From: Bombus terrestris
Lineage: Eukaryota > Arthropoda > Insecta > Hymenoptera > Apidae
Assembly (NCBI RefSeq): GCF_910591885.1
Contig: NC_063286.1
Span: forward strand, 3,100,001 to 3,164,000
Reading direction: 5' to 3'
Length of the DNA: 64,000 nucleotides
The notes under the pieces were generated by a model. The model made no database searches. It was not told where the DNA came from and saw nothing but the letters and a program-made list of their open reading frames with translations. Of this stretch, positions 33,621 to 46,142 are shown piece after piece. The translations under genes and the position numbers were made by a program. Within the stretch, counting starts at the first letter, position 1, and the number at the start of each line of letters is the position of its first letter.

Positions 33621-36600
33621 GCATTCTTATCTTTATTCATAGCTAACAATTTCTCGGACGATTGGTATCTGATATCCATTTAAACGGTCCACTTATAACA
33701 CGCTACGTTAAACTTCAATAATTACATTCTCTCGCCTACTGATAAGGAACAATATTCTTAGCTTATCTTATCGGTCATTCGATCCATCTCGCGCTATATC
33801 GAGTTACCGGTATTTTAGACGTTAAAAGTCTGCATTCGGAGAAATCCTTCACTCGTGATCTGAAATTCGATCGTTGCAACGGTTAATTGCTAATATATAG
33901 GGGGACTAGATTGGAAAGGGCGACAATGGCAAGAAGGCACGTATTACGCGGAGCCGGTTGTCGTCAGCCGGCGGCTAGATTCCTTCGATATCGAGGGGCA
34001 GAGGAATGAAATTAATCGGTTTTACACGGGACCGGGTGGCTAGGGGTTGGTCCGGCCGAGAGTCGAGGCCTTTGGCGGCGGGCGGAGAAAAAGCGGGAGG
34101 GGTAGCCGCGATTAAAATCGCATCAGACCGACTTTGATGCACGAAATGCCCGCGTTACCGGTCTCTGCCTCTTTCGAGCAAAGCGCTGTACGCGCCACGC
34201 ACACGATCCGAGCACCGTAGAAAGCGTCCTCTTGCTTGCGCGCTCGTTCTTCCTTCTCTTCAGCACTCGCGGCTGGCGTCAGAAAAACGCGGAGCTTCGT
34301 TCGCCGTTGATGGACTTATAATTGCGCGGCTATTGCCCGGCGCGGAGAAGATGGCGGGGACGGTGGCGCCCTCGAGATGGCTGCGCTGACTCGCACGACC
34401 GCGTTCCACGATCCTCTGCCCTTTTCCTCGACGCTTACGCGCTCTTTGCATAAAGATAGCCCTGTACCAGCAGCTGGCCGCAATGATGTCGTTAATAAGC
34501 GTGTTCACTTGAGCTGATGGTCGGTTAAACTGGAAAAGATGAAGAGTCTCGTGCCTTTTATTTTTTCCTCTGCTCTTTGGTGATCAGGATATTTTAATTG
34601 GGGCAGGATGCTCGTCTCAAGCTTCGGATCCTCTTCTATCCTGCAAACTCTTCGCACACGGTGTACACCAATGTAATCAACGGACGGATACGTTTGCCTA
34701 TGGTTCGATTAAAAAAGAAACGAGGCAAGATTAAAGGAAAACAATTGCAGCGTGAATAAGGCGCTGGTCATCTGACCGTAGGTTGCAAAGAGAGGGGTGA
34801 GAAGAGACGCGTGCTGGAGCTAGGGAAAGGAAGGAGGACGAGGAAAGGAGGAAGGAACAGAGGGAAGACAAATGCCGGGGCCATCAGTGCGCCAAGCCAT
34901 TTCTGCCTCATTGTGGACTCCATTTGCGACTCTTAGATTGCCGGTGAAATATCTCGCCGCGGTGATGGAAAAATCGCTAACGTAGGGAACCGGCAAAATA
35001 AAAGTAGCGGCATTTCTCAGCCAGAGGGGGCAGCCACGAGTGGTTTGCTAGCGCACGGTCGCGGCGCTTACGAGGGGCAGGGGTGACAGGCAAAAACCGA
35101 AAAGCGATAGAACACCGACGCTCCGTGCCGTTGAATACAACCGTAGCCGAGGCAACACCCGAAAGAAACTTCGGCGACGTTGATGGAGTTGCGAGTGTTT
35201 GCTCTACTCGCGACAAATGCCTCGTTCTAGCGTCTTCGCCCCTAGTCCTGTCCGCCACCGTCTTGTTGCCCGGTTCATGGATCGTTTTGCTTTTTACCAT
35301 CCCGTTTGCTTCTCTTTCAGCTTCCAACTATCTTGCCATCCGGTCGATACAGTCCTCCTGTAACCATATTTGTCAGTTGTGTTAGGATTCGAGAAATATT
35401 TTGAGAAACGTTGAAAGGTCGAAAGATTGCCATGGAGCAGGGGATTGTTGGTGTTGATGGATATGGAGGAGGGGTTTGGAACTGCGGATCGTTTGCCTTC
35501 AGAGATGTCGGCCAAGTTTCTGTTTCACGACGAAAGGTTAAAATAGGGTGCGGACTTTTCCTCAACGACCATGCTATTACATTTAAATGATATTAGACCA
35601 GGTTCCCAACAACACCAACGTGACTTCAGAGAATCTGAGAACTATAAAATAATTGCAAATCTCAAGATAATCGAAAACACCTGGTCAAATCCTTGAGCAC
35701 TTTTCTTCAAAAAATGCACTCGCTCAGGAATAACGCAACGTTGGTATCTGGAAGCGGAGAGTGGAGGAGGCAGAAGAAACAAGGCAGGCGATAATAGACA
35801 ATAGAACGACGGGTAGAGCCGGGTAGAAAGGAGAGAAGGACACGATATAAGGAGCGAGTTTTTTCGCGGCGTGATAGATGAGCCAGGACCGAACTGGTAA
35901 CAGAAAGCAGCGAGAAAGAAATCACGAGCGTAGGATCCCTATGGGGACGCGGTGGCGTCATTAGGCTGCTCGGGTTGGAGAGTTAATGCACCGTTGGCCG
36001 GATTTCGCCCGGAGGCCGGTCGGAAAAACCGAGCGAGGTCAGCATGTGAGTCGGGAGCTGGAAAGAACGACGAGCGCGTAAATGGCGTCTGCTAAAGCTG
36101 CCACGCTTTGTGATTCTGTTCCCGAGTGAAACTCTTCGTGGTCGTCTCGCGAAAGAAACTGCTGTAACGAGATTGATCGGGGTTGATGCAGCGATCGCAT
36201 GCTACCTGATCAAATAGACTCGCCGTCGAGTACTTTGCGGCTCAGCGAGAGCGACAATCCTGCATGCAGAATTTGGTGTCCTCTATCCTCTGCTGCAATT
36301 GCACGTTAGAAAGTTGTTCGGCAACTGTCACGCGTTTGGTAATGAAACATCCTCTGTCCTGATGATGAGATTTCAAGATCGTTTCATTCTGAAAATTTAT
36401 TTTCTGAGAAGTAGGAAGCTGTTTGCACCGTCCTAGTAGAATATCAGTGAAGGGTCCTATTTTAAAACATGCAGCAGATGAATAAATGCGATTAACAAAT
36501 AAACGTGGCGTTGTCTGGTGGAACTGGAGGTAAGAAAAGCGACATAGTACAAGGAAGTGGTGATTACAGCGAATATATGCAGATGAGCAATCACTTAACA

Positions 36601-39600
36601 CTAGCAAACATCTGAATATAACAAAGTATGTGATTATCCAAATATAGATGATCACATAAATTAGACTGATTGCTATTAAAGCTATAGTGAACAGGATGCA
36701 TAATGAAAAGCTCGAAACTAAAGACAGTAGTCAATTGGAAATACTAACCTCCCAATTACAAAAGATTCACGAAGAAGCAATCGGCACATTTGACGACTCA
36801 ATACCTGGCGAAGAAGTTAGCTCGTAACAGAGAGAATCCTGGCTGGAAATCCATTCTGAACAAACGGACCAGCCACTACCATTTCTCTTACGCACGTATA
36901 AACTCCCTTGCCAACAGGGAGCGTCCGTGTGTATCCAAACAGCAATCAGCTCATCGACAGGCGAGCAGATCGTGCTGGGTACAGCGGAGAATCCCTCGTA
37001 ACGAGAGCACCCCGGAACACACAAACGAACGAACGTGTATCCATTGGAAGAACGAAGGATAGTACGGTGAAAGCAAGAAGGAAGGAAGCGAACAGAGAGC
37101 CGAAAGGATGGAGGGTTAAGCGCCGGAGGGATCCGACCAGAGGAAAGTGTAATCCCAGACGATCAGCGTGCGGCAGATTCGGCCTTAATGAGCTCCAGCA
37201 ATGATAAATGACGCCGTGGGCCGCGCCTCTCTCTTACCGCGTTTATCCTCTGCTCGGAATAAGGTGTATCCTTGTACGAGGTATCAGGCCTGGGTACCTG
37301 GTCGTCTTCTGAACGGCATCCATCCCGACCAGCCTTCCATCTCCCGTCTTCGTTGCACGGTGTAAAAGCTTCATCTCCGCCTACGATCCCTCAAACTCGG
37401 CCCAGCAATCGAGGGGAATTCAAAATGGCAACCGTGCTCGCACGGTCAGACCTCCCTCACGCTAGTGACAGCCATCCATCCTTCGTTCCGGGACGTTTCA
37501 ATTGGGTGTCCTGTGCAACGGATCTCGTCCTGTCCATCCACTGTCTCGACACGTAGCCCTAGCATCGGATGTCGCAATCCCTTTCCCTCTTCGTCTTCCA
37601 CTGTTTACCTTTTCTAGGTTATGGCTAGACGATTGCTTGACAATTCAAACAACCGACATGTCTGATGGAAATCCTGTTTGCAAAAAGGGGATGATAAAAT
37701 AGTAGATGGGTTTAGAAGCTATGGATTTATTGGATGTGTAGATTGTTACTTACGAGGAAGGATTTTTGTTTGCACGAGATTCGAAGTGGGGATATTGGAT
37801 GGTAGCTTTGTTTGAAGATGCGGAAAGATACGAAGATGGTGGGATAAATCTGGAAAAATTTGAGTTCCATCGAGTCAAAGGTCGTTCTCGTGGGACAGTG
37901 AAGTGAATTTTTCGTAGGAGTCAAGAAAAATTAGTCGTAGCGATAATAAGGGTTCGAGAACCCCTTCAGCGTTAAGTTGCTTTTCGAGGATCATGTTCGT
38001 TAATGGCTTTTCCATCCAAACTGACGTGTAGCCATTCGTTTTCGTGACGTTTCAATTGTGAAGCGATCTTCGAGAACCAGAGACGGAAGTTGATTGACCG
38101 TTCCTTTGAAATTTTCGACCTCGAAAGTCGTAAGATGCCCGAGATGCGAAACTACGAGCTACCTGGTCTGTCGACGAGTCAGTTTATTAACGAGGCCAGA
38201 GAATTCTAGCGCTGAAACTTAACTGCAAACTTCTATAATCATAGACTTGAATAGACTTGACAAAGGCAAATTAATTTCAGTTAGGTGAATGTTGGTTCTT
38301 GCAAATGTAAATATTACCTACACAAATTACTTGCAATAAGAATGAAACGGTACAATTGAAAGTAAGAGATTGATAAACAAAGAAATAATTATACCCTAGA
38401 GGTTAGGAATTCCAATGACGAGTTAACTCGTCCTCCTCTACTGTGTTCTTTGCATTACTTGCAATATAACAAGCATAAAATTGAAACGAGAAATCATGCA
38501 TATAAATAACATTTAAATTTGAAGGAACCTTTTATCAATAGAGATATACTGTTATGTTGCAAGCTTCAATCCTCTTTCTATTTTTATATTCTCTCTGTAT
38601 TCTATTCTATTTTTCAGTTTTCAATCTTGAAATATTCAAAATTCTTTTACTTGCGAGAACCAAAAATTATAATACAAAAATCGAGGATCAGAATATTTAG
38701 TATTTAAATTTGAAGATACTCAACGATTCGTTTCCACCTGTTTACACGGTGACAAAGAAATTACAATATTTCACGATGGTTAATCGACGTGGTAGCTGAA
38801 TCGGTTTCGCGGTATCGTGGAGGAAGTCATTTTCCTGTGCGTCATTAATCGAGGCGAAAGAGTGCCTTTACATTAGCTACAATCAAGCCCTCGCAGGTGC
38901 AGACGGTTATCGACGCTATACTGACAGGTGATCTGCTCTCGATTGAGGAGGGTGATCTTTGGTTAATGAGCTCGTTATCCCAAGCATGTACGAACAACCG
39001 ATTTGCCATGGCTTTGTCAACAGCAGCTCGATATTCGCTATTTTATCGCTGGTAATTGCTTAATAATCCAGCCTAACCTCCAAATTATCGGTTATCTCAG
39101 ATGGAAAAAGACCTGTTTGCATTGCGTGTCTGTAATATTCAGACAATTTCATCTATTAACATGCCAATTTAATCGATTACCTTGATCTTGCAGCAAAATG
39201 GATGAAAGGGATAGCGTGTGTATATATGTGCGAGGAAACCTTCGCCCCTTTCGTTCTAGAGGTATAATAATACCAAGTGAGACGATACCTGTTTCCCATG
39301 GTTAACTGTGTGCTTGCGTTCAACGTCCTTGAAGCTACCAGATTCTCAGCAGACACTGATAATTACTTTCGAGTTTCAATGACCAGTTTTAATGAAACGT
39401 CGCTTTCAAGGTTTCCAAATAAGTTTCAAGGTACCAAGGAGTTGAAAGTTTCAAGTTTTGCTGAATATATTAACACTTTCTCGACTCCTCTTGCGTCTGT
39501 ATATAGTTCAGAGTATGAATGATGATCATCTGAAATGTCGGATTTTTCAGAGAAGATTCAAACCGAATAGTTTAATGTAATACATTAAATACGAGTAATA

Positions 39601-40015
39601 TGTTCCAAGAATATACATAATCGAATATACAGTAGAATTCCATTTATATCATATTACAAGGACAAGCAATGCGTATAATAAGAGTTCATTGATGCTTTCA
39701 GCTACCTATGATTTTTCGTAACTATAGTAGGAGTTTATGTTCAGATAAGTTACGTCCAATCGCCAGCAGTGCATTGGATCTAACAGAAAGTAAAATTTCG
39801 TTGAAATACATGAAAGTCACATAAATGGGAATTCTACCGAGGTAATGAATGGACTTCATATAAACAAAGTTCTACTGTACCACGTGTAATCGAGAAACTT
39901 TTAAAAATCACCAATAACTTTCCTAGTATCTTCCTTCGAGTTAATAAAGTTCAAACAAACGAAATTCTACTATACAGCAATCTTAAGGTTATCACCATAT
40001 ACTTGTTAGGTTATC
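33621..40015. other. Longest repeat-poor stretch, no gene recognised
   Basis: About 6.4 kb with no repeat family in common with the rest of the window. CpG-rich blocks lie at 33940-34520, 34790-35340 and 35900-36250. Purine-rich tracts lie at 34790-34870, 35750-35860 and 37040-37140. Frames of up to 137 codons (36242-36655 minus) show no recognised domain, and several overlap on opposite strands. Unseen short exons cannot be excluded without transcript data. Confidence 0.5.
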
Positions 40016-40512
40016 CGCAAAGTTTCTTTCATTCTAAGGTAATAATAGATGAACAACAATTTCTCTATCGTTCTATTTTCTTTTCGTTCTATTTCTATTA
40101 TTACGTGCATAATTCAATAAACTAATATAAAACTATCGAGATATGTATAATTTTGTGTGCTAGACTGGATTGGCCGCGTAGTAGTGACCCACGTATGTGA
40201 ATATGAGTGTGTGAAATATGTGTGTGCGCGGCGTCTCGAAAAACAGATAAATGTAACTGTCCATTGGCAGTGTGGTATAGGAGATGGTGAAACGAAGAAA
40301 GTGCTGAAACGCGTGCAAATGTATATCGACGAAATCCTAGAAATCGTTTATTAAATAAATCTAAAACTATTTTAATATGAATTCTAAGTGTAACCTTAGT
40401 GTTTCTTTACTTTTATTTCGGCAATTAACATGCACAATTCTCGACAAAAACAAAAGACATTGTGCGTTTATTATTTCCTTATAAAAGGAAAGAAACTTTT
40501 CGGGCAATCTAA
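40016..40512. mobile_element. mariner miniature element carrying an L2 insertion
   Basis: Left end TTAGGTTATCCGCAAAGTTT, right end GAAACTTTTCGGGCAATCTAA. Both subterminal regions (TAATAGATGAACAACAATTT on the left, TTGTGCGTTTATTATTTCCT on the right) derive from the same element end, so the mariner part is more palindromic than the copy at 19274. The middle ATTCAATAAACTAATATAAA runs into L2 copy E and resumes after it as AAAACAAAAGACATTGTGCG. Confidence 0.87.
40134..40446 (-). mobile_element. L2 solo LTR, copy E, with 5-bp target duplication
   Basis: 313 bp in reverse. On its own strand it starts TGTCGAGAATTGTGCATGTT and ends ATACATATCTCGATA. AAAAC at 40129-40133 and again at 40447-40451 is a perfect 5-bp direct repeat, and AAAAC is single in the uninterrupted mariner copy at 19274-19487. 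This is strong evidence for integrase-type insertion, followed by LTR-LTR recombination or insertion of a short LTR-like element. The 65-codon frame at 40157-40354 lies wholly inside and is not a gene. Confidence 0.9.
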
Positions 40513-42387
40513 TGTTACTAAATTCCCTAGGTACTCTTCGGAATTTAAAAAATCTCTAATTCTCCAAAACCTTCTAAATTCCAATATTATTCACAATACC
40601 GATTAGCATTAGTTTGATGTATGAAACAGCTGAAAGGTGCTGGACGAATTGTCGGAGTGGTGCAGTGTTGTCAAACGATGCGGCAGAGGTCCGCGGTGTT
40701 ACGGTGCAGTGGTCGGCTCGTTCACTTCGCTATTCGTTACGTGTCCGCTAGAAAAACGGCGAACGTGGTTTCTCGACGGAGGTTGTGGAGGCTCGCGCGA
40801 GATCCCGCAAAGGGCGCAGGATCTTTTCGTTGCCGTGAATGCGCTGCATTAATCAAGCGCCGCGGGCGCCTGACGTCTTAATCCTGGCTAGCCTACGCAC
40901 CGTCCGTTCTACGCCCACGCCTCAATGTACCTACTAAACGGCCGCTACGTCAGCGATTCGCGGCCTTTGTACGCGGCCATCATTGCGTCGTGGGATCGTT
41001 GGTTTCTTCTTTTCGCGGCTCGGCCTAACGGAACTCGGTTCGTAGTCGACCGATTATTATTCAACAGGCACTGCGTTGATATTCTGGTGGAATGAAAACG
41101 CTATACGCACCAACGTTATCTTATTCATAGTACGGGAAACGGGGAACAGTTATGTTACATGCGCTTCAGGGGCAAAAAGTGTGGACAGCCTCCGTTTGTC
41201 TGCTTCGTCCCGGTTGACATTGAATAGGCTGTGATTCGGATGGTTTGTGCGTGGGCGATTTACACCAGAGTAGGTGGATATCCAAGATATTGATAAATCT
41301 CCTGGTTTTCGTTATGGCTGACTGATATTAAGGAGAATGAATTTATCGAAGAAGGGATGAGGCGATCGTGTTAATGCTTGGAAAAAGATCCGATCATAAT
41401 ACTGATGTGAAATATGAGATTGCTGGAACTGTGTAACTGTATTTACATGTACATGTGACATCTACGAGAACGTGGAAGATAAGTTAATGCGAGGATTCTT
41501 TGAGTTTTGTGTATGGGCACAGTCTTGACAAATGGTAAATTATTTTACAATTTCCTTATTTTCTCCATTGATTCTTACGAACTCAAGCTGCCATGTCTTA
41601 CGCTGGCATGTTCCTACTATAAGAAAATTTAATTATTTTCAGCGATAAACCAACCAGAACGATGAATTAAAAAGACTTAGAAGATTCGACTTCAAATAAC
41701 AACTATAATTTCCAATTACTTTCCTCTTGAGACTTAAAACTGATGAAACTTACGCAATGTAATTTACCGTTCGAAAGCCAATGTTAAATTCCAGTCTCGA
41801 TATCTCATCGATTTCCTATGTTAGTGCGTGTCGCGACCATCCACCAGGCACCGCCAAACGAGTTTTTATACTACGTTACCATTAAGAACATCGCTGAGAC
41901 CGATGGACCCTAGTCGATGACCAGGTAAGCAAACGGATCAGTGGTGGGACGAAGGTAGGGAAAAGGGAAAAAGTCGTGAATACGACCTAATCTCGAGAAG
42001 CGGCCGGCATCGTTTCGTGGGTGTCATGCTTTCACTTCGGTTCAGGTTGTCTGCAGAAGGCGATTGGTTCTCGCTGAGCTCCTCCCAGAATCCATTAAGA
42101 GCCGAAACGGAGAAACACAGCATTAATTTTAAAACCAATCCCTGAGGAGAAATCGGGCATTGGCCGCCATTCGTGCGAGCTGCCGCTGGAGAAAATCCAT
42201 CGAAAAAAAGGCTTCTTAATTACTTCACCGCTTGTTCCCCTCTGCGAAGCATCGGAAACACGCGAGATGACTCGCCTCCGGGATTAAACGTATCTGTTTT
42301 GTCCTTCAAACGATCCTGTCGATCATCGATCATCTGCTCGCGAGGAGTTTCAACCCTTCTCTTTACAAAACTTCGTCGTCTTGATCA
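40513..42387. other. Unique sequence, no gene recognised
   Basis: CpG-rich at 40620-41060 and 41820-42330, AT-rich elsewhere. Overlapping frames of 66-86 codons have no domain. Confidence 0.5.
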
Positions 42388-42480
42388 ATATATATATATA
42401 CGTTGTACGACGACAAATATATTGTACTATTATGTACTATATACGACACGTATACAACGTATATATATATACGACAAATA
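42388..42480. repeat. AT-rich imperfect palindrome
   Basis: ATATATATATACGTTGTACG near 42389-42410 is answered by TACAACGTATATATATAT near 42451-42470, a stem of about 17-18 bp with a ~40-bp loop. The loop also contains TGTACTATTATGTACTATA. Such TA-rich hairpins arise by microsatellite slippage, and no gene or element ends were recognised. Confidence 0.8.
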
Positions 42481-42864
42481 GTATACGTTGGTTTTATCGA
42501 GGATTATTGCGTTAGTTGTAACACTCTTTTTGAAAGTATCCTGATATAATTTATGTATTTCCTTCAAATGTCAAATTTTTCATGCAGAATACATCTACGT
42601 TTGTCCAAAGAACCTTGTTATGGATCTCCAAGCCTTTACGAGTGCGTATAGTAATTGTAACTATAATTAGAAGGTGTTTGATTATTTATTTGGAAAATGT
42701 TAATGTGCAAAGATATACAGATTATAATACTCAAGAAGGTGGAAAATATCTGAAGTAAAATATTTCTTTTCCTTAATTCCATGCATGTAATTTTTGTATT
42801 TTTTTAATTATTCATGTAATTTTTAATTTTTTCTATTCATGTAAATTTGCACGTAAATATCCTT

Positions 42865-42951
42865 CTATTGAATTGGCAACTAAGTGATTGCGGATTTTGC
42901 CATTAGATGGTATTGACAAAGTCCGCAATCACTTAGTTGCCAAGCCAATAG
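42865..42951. mobile_element. Minimal mariner palindrome (87 bp)
   Basis: CTATTGAATTGGCAACTAAG runs into TGATTGCGGATTTTGCCATT. The far side is the complement: GTCCGCAATCACTTAGTTGC, CAAGCCAATAG. The stem is nearly 30 bp with a short centre (about 42897-42920). The terminal sequence equals that next to the mariner transposase relic at 15.7 kb. It appears to be two element ends with almost all internal DNA lost, and TA dinucleotides sit at both outer edges. Confidence 0.85.
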
Positions 42952-43199
42952 TTGTAATAGAAACACACAAGTTTCATTTTATTTATTCGCAATTGTCTCT
43001 GAGTAAGATCGTCGCTGATACCACAATTGTCCGCAACTGTCCGAATCAATCGAAGCTTGTCCGACATAAAACACGCTGCAGATTCATCGAACGTCGTTAA
43101 TCCTTGCTTGCTAAGCTAATCTCGCCGCAAGTCGCGATAAAGCCGAAACCTGGGGAATATCGAAAGATAAACAGAGTGATGGTAAAACGATCGAGAGAC
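42952..43199. other. Unique sequence, no gene recognised
   Basis: Single-copy sequence without a recognised signal. Confidence 0.5.
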
Positions 43200-43660
43200 G
43201 GGACTATACACCGGGAAAGGGTAAGAGGAGAAAAAGAAAGAAAGAGAAAGAGCGATAGAAAAGCGGGAGGGTAAAGTCGAAGTCGGGCACAAAAGAGATG
43301 AGGAAGGATAAGGAACAGAAAGAAAGAGAGAGAGAGAGATGGAATAAGAAGAGAGGAAGGTTTAGGTAGCTACTCTCGCTCAGGTTGAAACGAAGGGAGC
43401 CGCCCTGTGTTTGTGCTCTCGCCGGGGAGCACAAAGAGAAATGGCGTGGTATTTATCAGTGCTCACCCCCTCTCCCTCTTTTGTCCCCTTTCCAGCATCT
43501 CCCGTTGCTCTCCGCCTGTTCCCCCGGCATACCACTGTCTTTGTCTAGCGCTCCTACTATTGCCTTGCTTCCATTCCACATCCAAATCCATTCGCCTGCC
43601 TGCCAAACCCTCCCTCTCCACTACCTCTCTTCCACCCTCTCCTCTAAGCTCTCTTGATGC
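43200..43660. repeat. Purine-rich tract followed by pyrimidine-rich tract
   Basis: 43205-43360 is mostly G/A on the + strand and includes AGAAAGAGAGAGAGAGAGAT near 43320. 43463-43655 is mostly C/T. The switch lies at about 43380-43450. A 193-codon + frame (43407-43988) and a 76-codon minus frame (43204-43434) follow from this skew and are not accepted as genes. Such GA-rich tracts are known binding sites for GAGA-type factors in insects. That role here is inference. Confidence 0.6.
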
Positions 43661-44047
43661 CCTTTCGCGCACCACATATATGGCCACTCGATCTTCTCCT
43701 CCGCGGGACTTTGACAGCTGTCTAATTCACGTTGCGCGCTCGTTCACCTGTGTACGTGGATTTCCTCGCCCGTTGTTCCATGGACGACCCCTAGCTAAGT
43801 ACGTCACGCCGCCTTGCACCTATTCGGAAAGAGGCAAAGGAGTAAAGGAATTTAGAATTCTTCTAATGATATCGAGAAGAGTAGATTTTGATTATCTCGT
43901 TGTAGTATCTTTGTTCGTAATAAGTTTAATTTCTACTTATGGAGAAGTTCAACATTGGTTGACCTTACAGATGTTTAGCGACCAATGATAGACGCTATAA
44001 GTTGTTAAATTTAGTTAATAGTTTTTCATTTTTGCATAGATACTAAA
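43661..44047. other. Unique sequence, no gene recognised
   Basis: No domain, repeat or RNA structure recognised. Confidence 0.5.
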
Positions 44048-44356
44048 TGTTGATAATTATGAATCTTAAGCGGCGAAATAAAAGTAAAGGAACATTTAGA
44101 TTACACTTAGTATTTATATGAAAATAGTTTCAGATTTATTTAATATGTGATTTACAAGATTTTCGTGGATACGCATTTGCACGCATCTCAGCGCTCTCTT
44201 TGTCTCACTATCTTCTTTACCGCGCTACGAATGGAACAGTTGCATTCTTCTGTTTTTCGAGACGCATACATACTTCCATACTCTCATACTCATATACGTG
44301 TGTCACTACTACGCGACTAATCTACTGTCGCACACGAAATTACACATATCTCAATA
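44048..44356 (+). mobile_element. L2 solo-LTR-like element, copy F
   Basis: 309 bp from TGTTGATAATTATGAATCTT to TACACATATCTCAATA, with AAGCGGCGAAATAAAAGTAA, CACGCATCTCAGCGCTCTCT and TTTTTCGAGACGCATACATA. Flanks CTAAA (left) and CTAGA (right) are a probable 5-bp target duplication with one change. It belongs to the same subgroup as copy G, sharing GCGCTCTCTTTGTCTC. Confidence 0.85.
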
Positions 44357-44439
44357 CTAGAAAAATTGAAATATAGTACCAGTACCGTGAATCAACGTGA
44401 AACATAACTCACGATGCACCAAACCTTTCGATATTACAT

Positions 44440-45140
44440 TACGAAATTAATATTTTGAAGCGTAAATAGCATGTCTTAAAATAAATGAAAAAACATTTTA
44501 AGTGCACTCTGTGGGTATAATCAAACAGAAAATGTTCAAAGCTTTATGGAAAATCCAACCTATCAAAATGGATAATAACAAATTCACACATTATTATTTA
44601 GATTAATATTCTAAAGCGTAAATAGGATGTCTTAAAATAAATGAAAAAGCCAAACATTCTAAGTATACCCTGTGGGTATAATTAAAATAGAGAATGTTAT
44701 GTAAACACAGATTGTTCAAAGCTTTATGAAAAATCTAACCTATCAAAATGGATAACAACAAACCCACATATTATTATTTAGATTGATATTCTAAAGCGTA
44801 AATAGGATGTCTCAAAATAAATGAAAAAGCCAAACATTCTAAGTGTACTCTGTAGGTATAATCAAATAGAAAACGTAAACACAGATTGTTCAAAGCTTTA
44901 TGAAAAATACAAAGAGTAGGACCAATTTATCAAAATGGATAATAACAAGCCCACATATTATTATTTAGATTAATATTCTAAAGCGTAAATAGGATGTCTC
45001 AAAATAAATGAAAAAGCCAAACATTCTAAGTGTACTCTGTGGGTATAATCAAATAGAAAACGTAAACACAGATTGTTCAAAGCTTTATGAAAACTACAAA
45101 GAGTGGGACCAATCTATCAAAATGGATAATAATAAACCCA
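44440..45140. repeat. Tandem array, ~160-187-bp unit, about 4 copies
   Basis: CTCTGTGGGTATAATCAAA or close variants occur at about 44507, 44668, 44848 and 45035. Each unit also has TTGTTCAAAGCTTTATG, TATCAAAATGGATAAYAACA, ATATTCTAAAGCGTAAATAG and GATGTCTYAAAATAAATGAA. Spacing grows from about 160 to 187 bp because later units gain ACACAGATTG and ACAAAGAGTRGGACC segments. The 115-codon frame at 45008-45355 begins inside the last unit and is not supported as a gene. Confidence 0.92.
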
Positions 45141-46142
45141 CACATTATTCTCATTCTAACGTCTCCAACTACATATCTGCACACTTTCGGTTGTTTTACT
45201 TTAATTCACCTGGCATGACGTTATCAAATACGAACCGACCTACCTTTGCGGCTCAAAATTTCCGTGCTAGCTATCCCTCGGTAATCAGGACGAATGTAAA
45301 AAAGAAAGAAACAACGGGGACAGAATGTAGGACGAGTAGGAAAGTGAGGAATTAGGGGTAGCTCGCGAACGGGCCAGCGAAATTTTCGAGCAGGCCCGCG
45401 TCGCTTATTTGCAGCGACATTAGCGCGGTAGCGGCGGCGGGTCGCGAGTCAAAACATTACGTAAGGTTTTTAGAAGAGGAGGAGAAGACTAATAATCTCG
45501 AAATAATGTAAGCATAATAAATGGGCGAGCATTAGCGGGGCGCTCGGCAGCCGGCTCATATTTTCGGTGGCGCTGGCTTTGACGTAGCATTACTCCAAAG
45601 TGCGTTACATATTACTACCATACACATAGCCACTTTTACACACACGCTTATACAGTGTCCTATGTGTGTGCACATGCGTGCATCTTTACGTGCGAGCGTG
45701 TGTGCCCCGCTGGCGACCTATAATATATCCTTGCAGCCAGTTGTCCCAACACAGGAGCACTCCATTTCGTTTCCTGTTTTCTTCGCGAGTGAGCCGACTT
45801 CTTTCACGACAGACCCCAGGTCGCTGTTAACGATCGTGCAAATACACTAGCTGTTAATTAAATGACAAATACCGGCCGCTCAAGTATTTTTTAAAGCGAG
45901 CATGAGCGCTCGTCCAGCGGATTACGATCGTGAAACGTTCCTGGATGAATATCCTGTGGATCAGGTGGACAAAACGTTGGCAATAATTCGCGATCGTAAG
46001 GAAGCTTGAAGGAAGAGACGATTGTTGGTCGCAATTCGAGCTCCTTTTATCTGCATGAAAGTCGACACCTGTCAGAATACGAAGTTGTCAGTTCGATGAG
46101 GTTAGGTTTTCGGATCAGATGAATATTTCAGTTAACCTAAGT
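45141..46142. other. Unique DNA, no gene recognised
   Basis: CpG-rich at 45360-45600, then a TG/CA-rich segment with alternating CACAC and GTGTG at about 45620-45700. No domain in the frames. Confidence 0.5.

Noticed and set aside
37945..37965. GGGTTCGAGAACCCC as a tRNA T-arm
   Set aside because: It is a short palindrome only. No acceptor, D or anticodon stems could be placed around it.
21590..38470. Shared TTCTTTGCATTACTT motif at 21636 and 38448 (inverted near 25940)
   Set aside because: The match is only about 20 bp with no consistent extension, too short to define a repeat family by eye.
43407..43988. 193-codon open frame, the longest in the window
   Set aside because: Its first half is a pyrimidine-rich tract giving Ser/Pro/Leu low complexity, and the rest shows no domain. 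Base skew explains its length.
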